DNA from: Tessaracoccus caeni
GTDB taxonomy: Bacteria; Actinomycetota; Actinomycetes; Propionibacteriales; Propionibacteriaceae
Length of the DNA stretch: 64,000 nucleotides
Direction of reading: 5' to 3'
Assembly (NCBI RefSeq): GCF_029211185.1
Contig: NZ_JARGDO010000001.1
Coordinates: 1-64,000 of the forward strand
Shown here: piece by piece, positions 25,375-34,900 of the stretch
How the letters are laid out: the number at the start of each line of letters is the position of its first letter
Numbering within the stretch: the stretch's first letter is position 1
Position numbers and translations under genes: made by a program
The notes under the pieces: generated by a model
Told to the model about the DNA's origin: nothing
Databases searched by the model: none
Seen by the model: the letters and a program-made list of their open reading frames with translations, nothing else

Positions 25375-25608
25375 ATGCAGGCAGCAGATCCAGACAAGAG
25401 GTTCTACGGGGCGATCACCGTGAGCGAGCGCGGGCAGATCGTGATCCCGGCCAAGGCGAGGCGCGATTTCGGGATCGAGGTGGGCGACAAGCTCTTGGTC
25501 TTCGGCGATCTGCAGCATGGCATCGCGATCGCCCGCGCCGAGGACGTCATCGCCCGGCATCCGGGCGCCGAGGCGATCTTCTCTGCCCCGGTCTCCGACG
25601 ATGACTGA
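25375..25608 (+). CDS. AbrB/MazE/SpoVT-family DNA-binding protein
   Basis: This 77-residue protein has the swapped-hairpin AbrB motif ITVSERGQIVIPAKARRDFG, then IEVGDKLLVFGDLQHGIAI, at residues about 14-52. Such proteins bind DNA as dimers and act as transition-state regulators or antitoxins. Here the following gene encodes a PEP-synthase-like enzyme and not a toxin, so autoregulation of this two-gene operon is the likelier role. GGGGAGG lies upstream of the ATG. The stop lies 8 bp inside the next gene (ATGACTGA), so translation is coupled. Confidence 0.85.
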   Translation: MQAADPDKRFYGAITVSERGQIVIPAKARRDFGIEVGDKLLVFGDLQHGIAIARAEDVIARHPGAEAIFSAPVSDDD

Positions 25609-28189
25609 CGCCGGCGCCGACCGGTTGCAGAAGATCCTGACCAACCTTGCGGCGGCAGCCTTCGGCTTCGGCGGCGCCGCGCTGACGGGGTTCAGCCTGT
25701 GGGCGGTGCTCGTCGGTCCTTTGACAGGCACTCTTGGCTGGTTCGTCGGTTGGTTCGGAGGGCGCGCTCTCGGTAGCGCGCTGTCGCGGCGCGGCTATGC
25801 GCCCCCGGGTCGCCCCGTCTATCGCCTTCGCGAACTGCCCGAGGCCGAAGCCACGGCCGGCGGCAAGGCGCGGGCCCTGTCGCGGCTCATCCGGGCCGGC
25901 TACCCGGTTCCAGACGGCGTGGTGCTACTCCCCCGCGCCTTCGTCGACGACCAGCTGACCGCGGAGGCGGCCGAGGCGCTGCACGATCACTTGCGCCCGT
26001 TCCCCGAGGGCCAGCGGTTCGCCGTGCGCTCCTCCGCCCAGGGCGAGGACTCTGAACATGCCTCCTTCGCCGGCGCCTACGAGTCGGTGCTCGATGTGCC
26101 CGCCGACGGACTCGGCACCGCGATCGCCGCCGTTCGCGCCTCCGGCGCTGCGGGACGCGTCGCCGCCTACGCTCGGTCCTCGGGAGCCGAGACCGGCGAG
26201 CTGGCCGTGATCGTGCAGGCGATGGTGCCAGCTGAGTTGGCCGGGGTGCTCTTCACCGTCGATCCGATCAGCGGCGACCTCGACTCGATGCTCGGCAGCG
26301 TCGTGCGCGGCCTGGGTGAGGCACTCGTCTCCGGCGAAGACACCGGCGAACAGTTCCGGCTGGCCCGCCCATCCGGCGACCTCGACGGCCCGGACGTCCT
26401 GGTGCCCTTCGCCAAGAGCCTGCACGACGCGGGGCATCGCGTCGAAGCCACGTTCGACAGCGTGCCGCAAGACATCGAATGGGCGGTGGCGGACGGCAAG
26501 GTCTGGCTGTTGCAGGCGCGTCCGATCACCACGCTGAACCCTTGGCGCGCATCGACGGCCGAGCGCAACGACTCGCTGGCCGGCAACTGCCTGTGGTCGG
26601 CGACCAACCTCAGCGAGGCCAACCCCATCGCGCAGACCCCGCTGACCATCTCGCTGTCGCGCTATCAGCAGGCCAACGGCGGGCCGTCGATGGCGCTGCG
26701 CGGACGCGAGATGGCGGGTTTCATCGGCGGGCGCCCCTACGCCAACCTCAGCGTCCAGATCACCGGGCGGCGCGGCAAGTCGGGCAAGGCCGACCCGCGA
26801 GAGGTCTACCGCAAGCTCTCCGGCTGGTGGGGATCACTGCCCGACGACGTGCCGATCCCCCTGATCCCGATGACGGCCGACGACTGGACGCAGGCCGGCA
26901 TACCGCTGCTCGGTTCCTTGCTGCGCATGGGGTGGACGCGGCTCGGCCTGGCGCGCTTCCTGCGTCGAAACCCCGCCCAGTGCGACGCCCTCGTCGCCGA
27001 GATCGCGGCTTCCCGCACGTCGGCCGAGCTGCGTCGGCTCTGGGACGAGCGGCTGTTCGCCTTCAGCCTGGACTCGTTCTGGGCGGTGATCGCCTCCGGG
27101 TCGGAGTATCCGGCCCGCCTGGAGACGGAGTTGCGCGCCGAGCTCGGCCCCGAGGACGCGTCCGCTTTGATGTCGAACCTGGCCGGGCATGCAGGAAATC
27201 TCGAGAGTCTGGGGCCCGCGGAGGGGCTGCAGCAGGTGCGCTCGGGCGCACTGTCCCGAGCCGAGTATGTCGCTCGGTTCGGACACCGAGGCGTGAACGA
27301 GACGGAACTCGCCTGGGCACGTCCCTCCGAGGATCCCGGGTGGCTGGATCGCGAACTGGCGCGAGCTGCCGGCGTGGACATCGCCGCGTCGCGACGACGT
27401 CAGGACGTTGCGTCCTCCGCCGTGGTGGCCCGGCTCCGCGAACGCGACCCCAAGCTGGCGCGGGGCGTCGAAAGGCGCGTCAGGAAGGCCGCGAAGCGCG
27501 CGGCGTTGCGCGAGGCCGCGCGTTCCGAAGGGGTACGCACGACCGGCGTGCTGCGCGCCTTCGCCCTGCGCGCCGGCGAGCTGCTGGGCATCGGCGACGA
27601 CGTGTTCCTGCTCACCGTCGAAGAGCTCTTGGACGCGCTGGCCGGTGACACCCGCCCGAACGTGTCGTTCGACGGGCGGCGCGCCACCTATCAGCGCTAT
27701 CTCGATCTGCCAGCCTTGCCCGGTCTGATCTGCGGCAGCTTCGACCCCTTCGCCTGGGCCGCCGATCCTGATCGTCGAGGCGATCTCGCCGGATCCTGCG
27801 TCTCCGCCCGCACCGTCGTCGACGGCGACCCCTCGGCCGCGATCATCGGTCATCCCGGGGCGGTCGGGCGCGTCGAGGGCACAGTCCGTGTGCTGACCAG
27901 CTTCGACGACGCCGACCAGCTGCGCCCCGGCGAGGTGCTGGTGACCCCGCTGACCAACATCGGGTGGACGCCCATCTTCCCCATCGCCGCGGCCATCGTC
28001 ACCGATCTGGGCGCCCCGCTCAGCCACGCGGCGATCGTCGCGCGCGAGCTGGGCATCCCGGCGGTGGTCGGCTGCGGCGACGCCACGTCGCGCCTGCGCA
28101 CCGGCGACCGGGTTCTCGTCGACGGCGCCGCGGGCACGGTCTCGCTGCTCGCTGAGGAAGATCAGGGCCGGACGAGCCCCGACTCGTAG
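25601..28189 (+). CDS. membrane-anchored PEP-synthase/rifampin-phosphotransferase-like protein
   Basis: This 862-residue protein starts with a hydrophobic hairpin (residues about 12-60, ILTNLAAAAFGFGGAALTGF and LVGPLTGTLGWFVGWFGG). A PPDK-type ATP-grasp domain at about 75-310 shows GGKARALSRLIRAGYPVPDG, FAVRSSAQGEDSEHASFAGA and WLLQARPITTL. A middle domain contains LWSATNLSEANPIAQTPLT, recalling the substrate domain of rifampin phosphotransferases. The C-terminal swivelling domain has GAPLSHAAIVARELGIPAVV with the phospho-accepting His near 808. These enzymes pass a phosphate from ATP through His to pyruvate or a drug. The membrane hairpin is unusual for the family. The substrate is unknown. 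The 3' end overlaps the response regulator convergently by 28 bp. Confidence 0.78.
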   Translation: MTDAGADRLQKILTNLAAAAFGFGGAALTGFSLWAVLVGPLTGTLGWFVGWFGGRALGSALSRRGYAPPGRPVYRLRELPEAEATAGGKARALSRLIRAGYPVPDGVVLLPRAFVDDQLTAEAAEALHDHLRPFPEGQRFAVRSSAQGEDSEHASFAGAYESVLDVPADGLGTAIAAVRASGAAGRVAAYARSSGAETGELAVIVQAMVPAELAGVLFTVDPISGDLDSMLGSVVRGLGEALVSGEDTGEQFRLARPSGDLDGPDVLVPFAKSLHDAGHRVEATFDSVPQDIEWAVADGKVWLLQARPITTLNPWRASTAERNDSLAGNCLWSATNLSEANPIAQTPLTISLSRYQQANGGPSMALRGREMAGFIGGRPYANLSVQITGRRGKSGKADPREVYRKLSGWWGSLPDDVPIPLIPMTADDWTQAGIPLLGSLLRMGWTRLGLARFLRRNPAQCDALVAEIAASRTSAELRRLWDERLFAFSLDSFWAVIASGSEYPARLETELRAELGPEDASALMSNLAGHAGNLESLGPAEGLQQVRSGALSRAEYVARFGHRGVNETELAWARPSEDPGWLDRELARAAGVDIAASRRRQDVASSAVVARLRERDPKLARGVERRVRKAAKRAALREAARSEGVRTTGVLRAFALRAGELLGIGDDVFLLTVEELLDALAGDTRPNVSFDGRRATYQRYLDLPALPGLICGSFDPFAWAADPDRRGDLAGSCVSARTVVDGDPSAAIIGHPGAVGRVEGTVRVLTSFDDADQLRPGEVLVTPLTNIGWTPIFPIAAAIVTDLGAPLSHAAIVARELGIPAVVGCGDATSRLRTGDRVLVDGAAGTVSLLAEEDQGRTSPDS

Positions 28190-28821
28190 GCGAGCACCAC
28201 CAAACCGGCGCGATCCCGGGCGCCGCTCTTGTGGAGCAGCGCCGAGACGTGGGTCTTCACCGTGGCCTGTGAGATGAACAGCTCCTCTTGGATCTCCTTG
28301 TTCGACCGGCCTCGTCCGATCAGCGTCAGCACCTCGCGCTCCCTCGGCGACAGCCCGTCGAGCGCCCGACTCCTGCCCTGCTCGGCCGGTCCGGCTGTGT
28401 CGACGTAGTGCGCCATCAGGCGCCTCGTCACCGCCGGCGACATGGGGATCTCGCCTTTACGGAGAGCCCGGATCGCATCCACCAGCTCCTGCGGCGGGGC
28501 GTCCTTGAGCAGGAAACCGGAGGCACCGGCGCGCAGCGACTCGTAGACGTGCACGTCGGTGTCGAACATGGTCACCATGAGGATCGCCGGGGCCTCCTCC
28601 CCCATCGACGCCAGGATCCGGCGCACCGCCGTGGGCCCGTCGACGCCGGGCATCCGCACGTCCATCACGACGATGTCGGGCCGCAGCCGGTGCACTGCGT
28701 CGATCGCCGTCTGCCCGTCTGCGACGACACCGACCACCTCGATGTCGTCCTCTGCCCCCAGCAGCAGGCTCAGCGACTCGCGCAGCAGGGTGTCGTCGTC
28801 GACGAGCAGGATCCGGATCAC
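28162..28821 (-). CDS. NarL/LuxR-type response regulator
   Basis: This 219-residue protein has a receiver domain IRILLVDDDTLLRESLSLLL, with phospho-acceptor Asp54 in DIVVMDVRMPGVDGPTAVRR and a conserved Lys in GFLLKDAPPQELVDAI. It ends with a LuxR helix-turn-helix: GLSPREREVLTLIGRGRSNK, then EIQEELFISQATVKTHVSAL. The GTG start overlaps the histidine kinase stop by 4 bp. It probably controls the divergent ABC exporter. The last 28 bp overlap the convergent phosphotransferase gene. Confidence 0.92.
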   Translation of the reverse strand: MIRILLVDDDTLLRESLSLLLGAEDDIEVVGVVADGQTAIDAVHRLRPDIVVMDVRMPGVDGPTAVRRILASMGEEAPAILMVTMFDTDVHVYESLRAGASGFLLKDAPPQELVDAIRALRKGEIPMSPAVTRRLMAHYVDTAGPAEQGRSRALDGLSPREREVLTLIGRGRSNKEIQEELFISQATVKTHVSALLHKSGARDRAGLVVLAYESGLVRP

Positions 28822-29666
28822 GACGACGCTCCGCGCAGCGGAACCTCGGCCCGCACCTGCCAGCCGCCATGCGCCGCCGGGCCGTACTCCACCGTGCCGC
28901 CGAGCGCCGCGACCTGATCCCGCACCGAAGCCAGCCCATGGCCGGTGCCGGGCGCCCCCTGCCATCCGGGGTGGGGGCCGTCATCGGAGACCCGCACCCG
29001 CACCGCGTCCGGCGACATGGATACGCCGACACTCACCCTCACGGGCCCCGCGTGACGGAGGCAGTTCCCCAGTGCCTCGCGGATGAGCAGGCCCACGGCG
29101 CGCTCCGTGTCGACGGGCAGCGCATCCGGCAGATCCATCTGCAGCTGCACCGCGAGACCCGCCCGCTCCATGGCCTCGACGAACGGCTCCAACGTGCGAA
29201 GCGGCGGCCCGGCATCCCGCTCGGCGGTCTCCCTGCCCAGCTCGTCGAGTAGCCCGCGCAGGTCGTCGGTGGCGGCCCGCGACATGGTTTCGATCAGCTG
29301 CAGGGTCTCTTCGGGGCTCACCCGGTCGGGCATCCGCTGGGCGAGGGCGGCCCTCATCGTGATCGCACCCAGCCGGTGGGACATCGCGTCATGCACGTCG
29401 CGGGCCAGCTCCAGCCGCTGCTGCGCCGTCGCGTGCGCTGCGGCCCGGCGCGCGAGTTCGTCCTCATAGCGACGACGGTCTCGGCGCGCCTGAACCACCT
29501 GCCACACGATCGCCGCCAACACGATCAGCATCTCGAGCACCAAGATCCACTGCCGAGCCGGCAAACCCAGCGTCACCACCTGCAGCAGGATCACCAGGAG
29601 CAACGCGATGGGCGCCCACCCGAGCAGCGAGCGGCGCCGCACGAGCGGCCTATCGGAGGAACCCAT
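28818..29666 (-). CDS. sensor histidine kinase (HisKA_3 type)
   Basis: This 282-residue NarX/LiaS/DesK-like kinase has two N-terminal membrane helices (WAPIALLLVILLQVVTLGL and ILVLEMLIVLAAIVWQVVQ) and almost no extracellular loop, so it probably senses an intramembrane or partner-borne signal. RLELARDVHDAMSHRLG holds phospho-His92. The ATPase domain shows REALGNCLRHAGPVRV and VSDDGPHPGW, then GTGHGLASVRDQVAALGG. ATG 29666 is chosen because TACGAT lies 7 nt upstream (leaderless). ATG 29675 is an alternative. It is divergent from the ABC exporter. Confidence 0.9.
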   Translation of the reverse strand: MGSSDRPLVRRRSLLGWAPIALLLVILLQVVTLGLPARQWILVLEMLIVLAAIVWQVVQARRDRRRYEDELARRAAAHATAQQRLELARDVHDAMSHRLGAITMRAALAQRMPDRVSPEETLQLIETMSRAATDDLRGLLDELGRETAERDAGPPLRTLEPFVEAMERAGLAVQLQMDLPDALPVDTERAVGLLIREALGNCLRHAGPVRVSVGVSMSPDAVRVRVSDDGPHPGWQGAPGTGHGLASVRDQVAALGGTVEYGPAAHGGWQVRAEVPLRGASS

Positions 29667-29796
29667 ACGACGCATCGTAGTGAGCCTGGGCGCGCCGGGC
29701 CTCACCCTCAGGGCTGATCGCAAAGGTGGAGAGGCCGCGTTCAGGTTCGCCTCTCACGCCGATGACCGCGCGGCGCTTCCTGAGCAGACTCGCTGC

Positions 29797-30534
29797 ATGA
29801 TCACTTTCGACGAGATACGCAAGCTTCGAAAAGGCCGCTCGATCCTCACCGACATCACCGCCCAGATCGCGCCCGGACGGGTGACCGGCCTGGTCGGACC
29901 CAACGGCGCCGGCAAGTCGTCGCTGCTGCGGATCCTGCTCGGCCTGGACCACGCGACGAGCGGCACGGCCCTCATCGACGGTGTCCCCTACGCCCGGCTG
30001 AAGCGGCCGCTCACCGTGGTGGGCGCGCAGCTCGACGGCGCCGGGGCGCATCGGTCGCGCACCGCCAGGTCGCACCTGCGCTGGCTCGCTCGCAGCCAGC
30101 GCATCCCGTTCGACCGAGTGGAAGAGGTACTCGAGACGGTCGATCTGTTGCCGCACGCCTCCCGCAAGGTCGGCCACTATTCGCTGGGCATGGCACAGCG
30201 TCTCGGCATCGGCGCGGCGCTCCTGGGGGATCCGCGTTTCCTGATCCTCGACGAGCCGATGAACGGCCTCGATCCCGACGGCATCCGCTGGCTGCGCGGA
30301 CTCGTCCGGGAGCGGGCCGACAGCGGGCAGACCGTTCTGCTTTCCAGCCATCTCCTGACAGAGCTCGAGGGCATCGCCGACGACGTGCTGGTGCTGCACG
30401 GCGGCCGGCTGGCCTGCCAGTCCGATGCACAGATCCTCGCCGAGCGGTACGGATCGCTCGAGGCCGCCTACGTCGAACTCACCGGCGCCGCATCCCCAAC
30501 CCACACCGTCATCACCGAGGAGGAACGACGATGA
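29797..30534 (+). CDS. ABC exporter ATP-binding protein
   Basis: This 245-residue ATPase has Walker A GLVGPNGAGKSSLLRILLGL, signature HYSLGMAQRLGIGAALLGDP, Walker B FLILDEPMNGLDPDG and switch His in LLSSHLLTELEGIADDV. It is of the CcmA/BcrA drug and lantibiotic-resistance type. CAGACT 6 nt before the ATG resembles a weak leaderless -10 box. The stop overlaps the next start (ATGA). With the divergent kinase and regulator it forms a sense-and-export module. The cargo is unknown. Confidence 0.9.
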   Translation: MITFDEIRKLRKGRSILTDITAQIAPGRVTGLVGPNGAGKSSLLRILLGLDHATSGTALIDGVPYARLKRPLTVVGAQLDGAGAHRSRTARSHLRWLARSQRIPFDRVEEVLETVDLLPHASRKVGHYSLGMAQRLGIGAALLGDPRFLILDEPMNGLDPDGIRWLRGLVRERADSGQTVLLSSHLLTELEGIADDVLVLHGGRLACQSDAQILAERYGSLEAAYVELTGAASPTHTVITEEERR

Positions 30535-31283
30535 TCCGCGCCGAAGCACGACGAGTATGGGGTAGCCCCGCCTACCTCTTCACCCTGCTGATCGGGGTGG
30601 TCGTCCCCTCCGCGATGGCCTTCATGACCAGCATCCAGATCAGGCGCAACTTGGAGGGAGGGCGGCCTGGAGCTTTCGTCGACACCTCTCTGCTGGGGTT
30701 CGGCGAGGTCTACGGCCTGCTTCCGTGCGCGATGGTGCTCGGTGTGCTCGCCGTGGCACCGGAACTCGCCCCCGGCGTCGCGAAACGCGGCAGCGGCTGC
30801 GAGCGTCTCACCGTGCACCTCGCCGTCCCCCGGCGCTTTCATGCACTGACGGTCGGCGTGCTGGTGATGCTCAGCGCCGCCGCCGTCTCCGGCCTCACGC
30901 TCCTCGTGTCTCACGTCGTCGCTCTCCGCGTCCTGGGGAGCGCCCCCGATTGGGGCCTCGACGCACCGCAGCGCGCGGCGGCGCTGATGGCCACCTGGGC
31001 CGTGATCGCGCTGCTCTCCAGCACCCTGGCGTGGATCTCGCGCTCGATCGTGATCCCCCTGGTGATCCTCGTCGCCGGATCGTCGCTGGCTCCGGTGTCC
31101 TATTTGCTCAGCCTGGTGACGCCCCTGGCGCGCTATCTTCCCGATGTCGCCGGCGCCGGCATCGCGGTCCGAGGGATCGGCGTCGAGCCGCTTCCTGCTC
31201 CGACGGCGTTCCTCACGCTCGCACTCTGGGCCGTGGCCGCGTTGCTCGTGTCCGCCGAAGTCGCCGCGCGGAGGGACTCATGA
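30531..31283 (+). CDS. ABC exporter permease, first subunit
   Basis: This 250-residue membrane protein has about six hydrophobic segments, including AYLFTLLIGVVVPSAMAFM, AALMATWAVIALLSSTLAW and IVIPLVILVAGSSLAPVSYL. It lacks family motifs I can name but resembles ABC-2 permeases. It overlaps its neighbours by 4 bp on both sides. It would form half of the exporter channel. Confidence 0.8.
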   Translation: MIRAEARRVWGSPAYLFTLLIGVVVPSAMAFMTSIQIRRNLEGGRPGAFVDTSLLGFGEVYGLLPCAMVLGVLAVAPELAPGVAKRGSGCERLTVHLAVPRRFHALTVGVLVMLSAAAVSGLTLLVSHVVALRVLGSAPDWGLDAPQRAAALMATWAVIALLSSTLAWISRSIVIPLVILVAGSSLAPVSYLLSLVTPLARYLPDVAGAGIAVRGIGVEPLPAPTAFLTLALWAVAALLVSAEVAARRDS

Positions 31284-31975
31284 GGCAGGTGCTGAGGTTC
31301 GAGGTGGAAGCGCTGATCGCATTGCCGAGCGCTCGCTGGCTGGCGACCGCTGCCGTGCTGCTCAGCGTCGGGGTTCCCCTTCTGGTGCTGCGCGAGGTGG
31401 GAGCCGACGCCGCCTCTCTGACGCTGCTCCTGCCCTTGGTGGTGCAGATCGCGCAGTATCCGATGCTCGCCGTGGGATGCGTGGCCGCGGGGCACCAGTT
31501 CGGCAGCGGGGTCTGGCAGACCAGGCTGCTGGCGGTGCCCCGCCGGGTCGACGTCGCGGCGGCTCAGGCGATCGCCGTGGTTGCCGCGGCCGCCACCCTC
31601 GCGGCTGCCGTGGCGGCGGCCTTTGTGTCCACTGCGAGGCTCGCAGGGGCGACGGTGAGTGCGACGGATCTCCGACAGACCGCCGGCACCGCGCTCTATC
31701 TGGCGCTGCTGGTCGTGCTGGGCTGGGCCACCACCTTCGCCGGCCGGTCCACCGTCGTCGCGCTCGCGGCCCTCAGCTCGTCGCTGTTGATCGTGCCGGC
31801 GGTGGCGCAGATCTTCGGCTCCCTCTCCTACCTGCCCGGCGTGGCCGGAACCGCCCTTTTCACACCCACCATCCCCGATCTTCCCGGAGCTCAGCCGCTG
31901 TGGCTGCTGCTCTGGACAGGAGCGGCCTGCGCCGCTGCGATCCTGACCGCAAAGCTCCGAGACTGCGGTGGCTAG
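31280..31975 (+). CDS. ABC exporter permease, second subunit
   Basis: This 231-residue membrane protein has about six helices (LATAAVLLSVGVPLLVL, TLLLPLVVQIAQYPMLAVGC, AALSSSLLIVPAVAQIFGSL). The GHQFGSGVWQTRLLAVPRR segment resembles the E-loop region of ABC-2 permeases, in which the stretch after the second helix contacts the ATPase. The ATG overlaps the upstream stop (ATGA). It ends 10 bp from the convergent RND pump gene. Confidence 0.8.
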   Translation: MRQVLRFEVEALIALPSARWLATAAVLLSVGVPLLVLREVGADAASLTLLLPLVVQIAQYPMLAVGCVAAGHQFGSGVWQTRLLAVPRRVDVAAAQAIAVVAAAATLAAAVAAAFVSTARLAGATVSATDLRQTAGTALYLALLVVLGWATTFAGRSTVVALAALSSSLLIVPAVAQIFGSLSYLPGVAGTALFTPTIPDLPGAQPLWLLLWTGAACAAAILTAKLRDCGG

Positions 31976-31985
31976 TGGCGCGTCA

Positions 31986-34900
31986 CTAGGGCGTCTGGTC
32001 CTCGAAGACGAGGCCGTTCGAATCGCCGTCGCCCCGACCACGAGCGGCACGCTTCGACTCGCGGCGGGTGGCGCCGCGCTCGCGCCACTTCTCCAGGATG
32101 TCGTAGAGCACGGGCACCAGGATCAGCGTCAGCAGCGTCGAGCTCACCAGGCCGCCGATCACGACGATGGCGAGCGGCTTCGAGATGAATACACCACCGC
32201 CGGTGAGACCGAGGCCCATCGGGATCAGCGCGAAGATTGTCGCCAGCGCCGTCATCACGATGGGACGCAGCCGCAGGCGCGCGCCCTGCTCGATGGCCTC
32301 GTCGACGCCGGCCCCCTCCTTGCGCTTCTGGTTGACCAGGTCGATCAGCACGATCGCGTTGGTCACCACGACGCCGATCAGCATCAGCAGACCGATCATG
32401 CTGGGAACACCGATGGGCGTGTCCGTGAGCAGCGACAAGCCCAGCGCGCCGGTGGCGGCGAACGGGATCGACACCAGCAGAATCAGCGGCTGGAGCAGCG
32501 AGCCGAAGGTGGCCACCATGATCAGGTAGACGACGAGCACCGCCACCACCATGGCCAGGCCCAGCTGGGCGAAGGCCTCCTGCTGCATCTCCGTGACGCC
32601 GCCGAGTCGGACGGTGACGCCGTCGGGCAGCTCCAGCCCGTCGATGCCGGTCTGAACAGCGGACGTGACCGCGGTCAGGTCGCCGCCCTCGACGCCGGCG
32701 CTGAGGGTGGCGGCGCGGACCCCGTTCACCCGAGTGATGGTGCCCGGAGCCTGGACGATCTCCACGTCGGCCACATCGCTCAGCACGATGGCGTCGGGGT
32801 TCAGCTCCTGCGCGGCCTTGGCGTCGTCGGCCAGCTTCTCCTGGTCGGCCTGCGACTCCAGCGACTTGTCGCGCTGCTCCGCCAAAGCATCGAGCTGCTC
32901 GTCGATCGCATCGACCTGCCCATCGGCCGCGGCGACGCCCTGGGTGAGCTGGATGACTTGCTGGGTGAGCCCGTCGACCTGCTTGGTGAGCTGGAAGACG
33001 GAGACGGTGATCGGCGGATCCACCGGCATCGACGGCGTGGTCGGAGACGGGCTGGGCTGCGTCGGATCGGTGGGATCCGCCGGGTCCGTGGGCTCAGGAG
33101 AACCGGACGGCTCCACCGGCTGGTCGGGGGTGACGGGCGGTGAGGGCGGCGTCTGCAGCGCCTTGAGCTGATCCTGCAAGGCCTCGAGTTGCTCGGTGGC
33201 CTCGTCGAGCTTGCGGCTCGCCTCCGCCGAGGCCTTCTTCGCCTGGGAGCGGGCGTCCTTCAGCTTGACCACCTGCTCGTCGTAGGCGTCGTCGGCCTGC
33301 GCCTTGGCCTCCTCCGTCATCTCCTCCTGACGCTCGGTGACCTTCTCTGCGGCGTCCTTGCGGGCGTTCATCACCATGGTCTGGGTGACGGGCAATGGGA
33401 TGGCGCGCAGCTCCTCGACGCTCTTCACCGGATCCTGCGAGCGCAGGTAGACGTCCAGGGTGGTGTCCTCATGCGTGAGGGAACCGATCAGTTCGCCGCG
33501 GACGGCACGCGCGACCACCTGGCCGATCTGGGCCTGCGTCAAGCCGTTGGTGGCGGCGACCTTGGCGTCGACGTCCACCGAGAGCATGTCGCGGGCATCG
33601 CCCAGATCGCTCGACGGGGACGACAGGTCGTCGATGCCCTTCAACATGGCGAGCACCTGCTCGCTGCCCTTCGTCAGGGCCTCGGAGTCGGCGCTTTCCA
33701 CGTAGAGCACCATCTGGCTGGTCTGGTCGCTCATGCCGACGCCGACGTCGATGGTGCCGGCACCCACGAGCTCGGACAGCTTTTCGCGGATCGCGGCGGC
33801 GACCGCGCTGGTGTCGGTGCCCGGCTTGAGGGTGGCGGTGAAGGTGGCCTGGTTGGTGCCGGTCTGGCTGCCCATGAAGATCGACGACGAGCCGCCGATC
33901 GACGTGGAGTAGGACTCCACCTCGGCGACGTCCTTCAGCACGTTCTCGACCTTCGCCGCGGCGGCGTCGGTCTCCTCCAGCGGCGTGCCCTGCGGCAGCT
34001 TCTGGGTGACCTGCAGGCTGTCCATGCCGGCCGATCCGATGAAGTCGGTCTTGAGGTACGGCGTGAGCGCCAGGGTGCCGGCGAAGATGCCGACGGCCAG
34101 CAGCAGCGTCACAACGCGGTGCCGCAGTGACCATCCGAGCACCGGATTGTAGGCCTTGTGCAGCCAGGTGTTGGTCTCTTTGTCCTCGCTCGGCGGCTTC
34201 TTCTCCGACGGGCGCATGAACCAGGAGGCCAGCACCGGAACGACGGTGAGCGAGACCAGCAGCGAGGCCAGCAGCGCCACGGTGACGGTGAGCGCGAAGG
34301 GACGGAACATCTCCCCCGCCTGCCCGCCGACGAGGCCGATGGGCAGGAACACCGCCACCGTGGTCAGCGTCGAGCTGGTGATGGCGCCCGCCACCTCCTT
34401 CACGGCCGCGACGATGGAGCCTCGCCCCCATTCGCCGAGCGACTGATGGCGTTTGATGTTCTCGATCACGACGATGGAGTCGTCGACCACGCGACCGATC
34501 GCCACCGTCAACGCGCCAAGGGTGAGGATATTGAGCGTGTGCCCGCCGACCCACAGCCCGATCAGCGCCATCAGCAGCGCGAGCGGAATGGACACCGCGG
34601 TGATCAGCGTCGGGCGGATGGAGCCGAGGAAGATCATGATCACGAGGATCGCCATCACCAGGCCGATGCCGCCCTCGACGCTCAGGTCGTGGATCGACTG
34701 CTCGATGAACGGCGACTGGTCGAACACGACGTCGAAAGAGGCTCCGCCGCCCAGTTGCTCGGAAAGATCGGCGACGGCGTCCTGCACCTCGTGAGAGATG
34801 GACACCGTGTTGGCGTCGGCGGTCTTGGTGACCGACAGCGTCAGCGACGGGCGGCCGTTGACCCGGCTGACGGATGCGGTCTCCACCGGCTGCTCCACCA

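Noticed and set aside
25375-28189. Toxin-antitoxin pair led by the AbrB/MazE-type protein
   Set aside because: The partner is an 862-residue PEP-synthase-like enzyme, not a MazF, VapC or Fic-type toxin.
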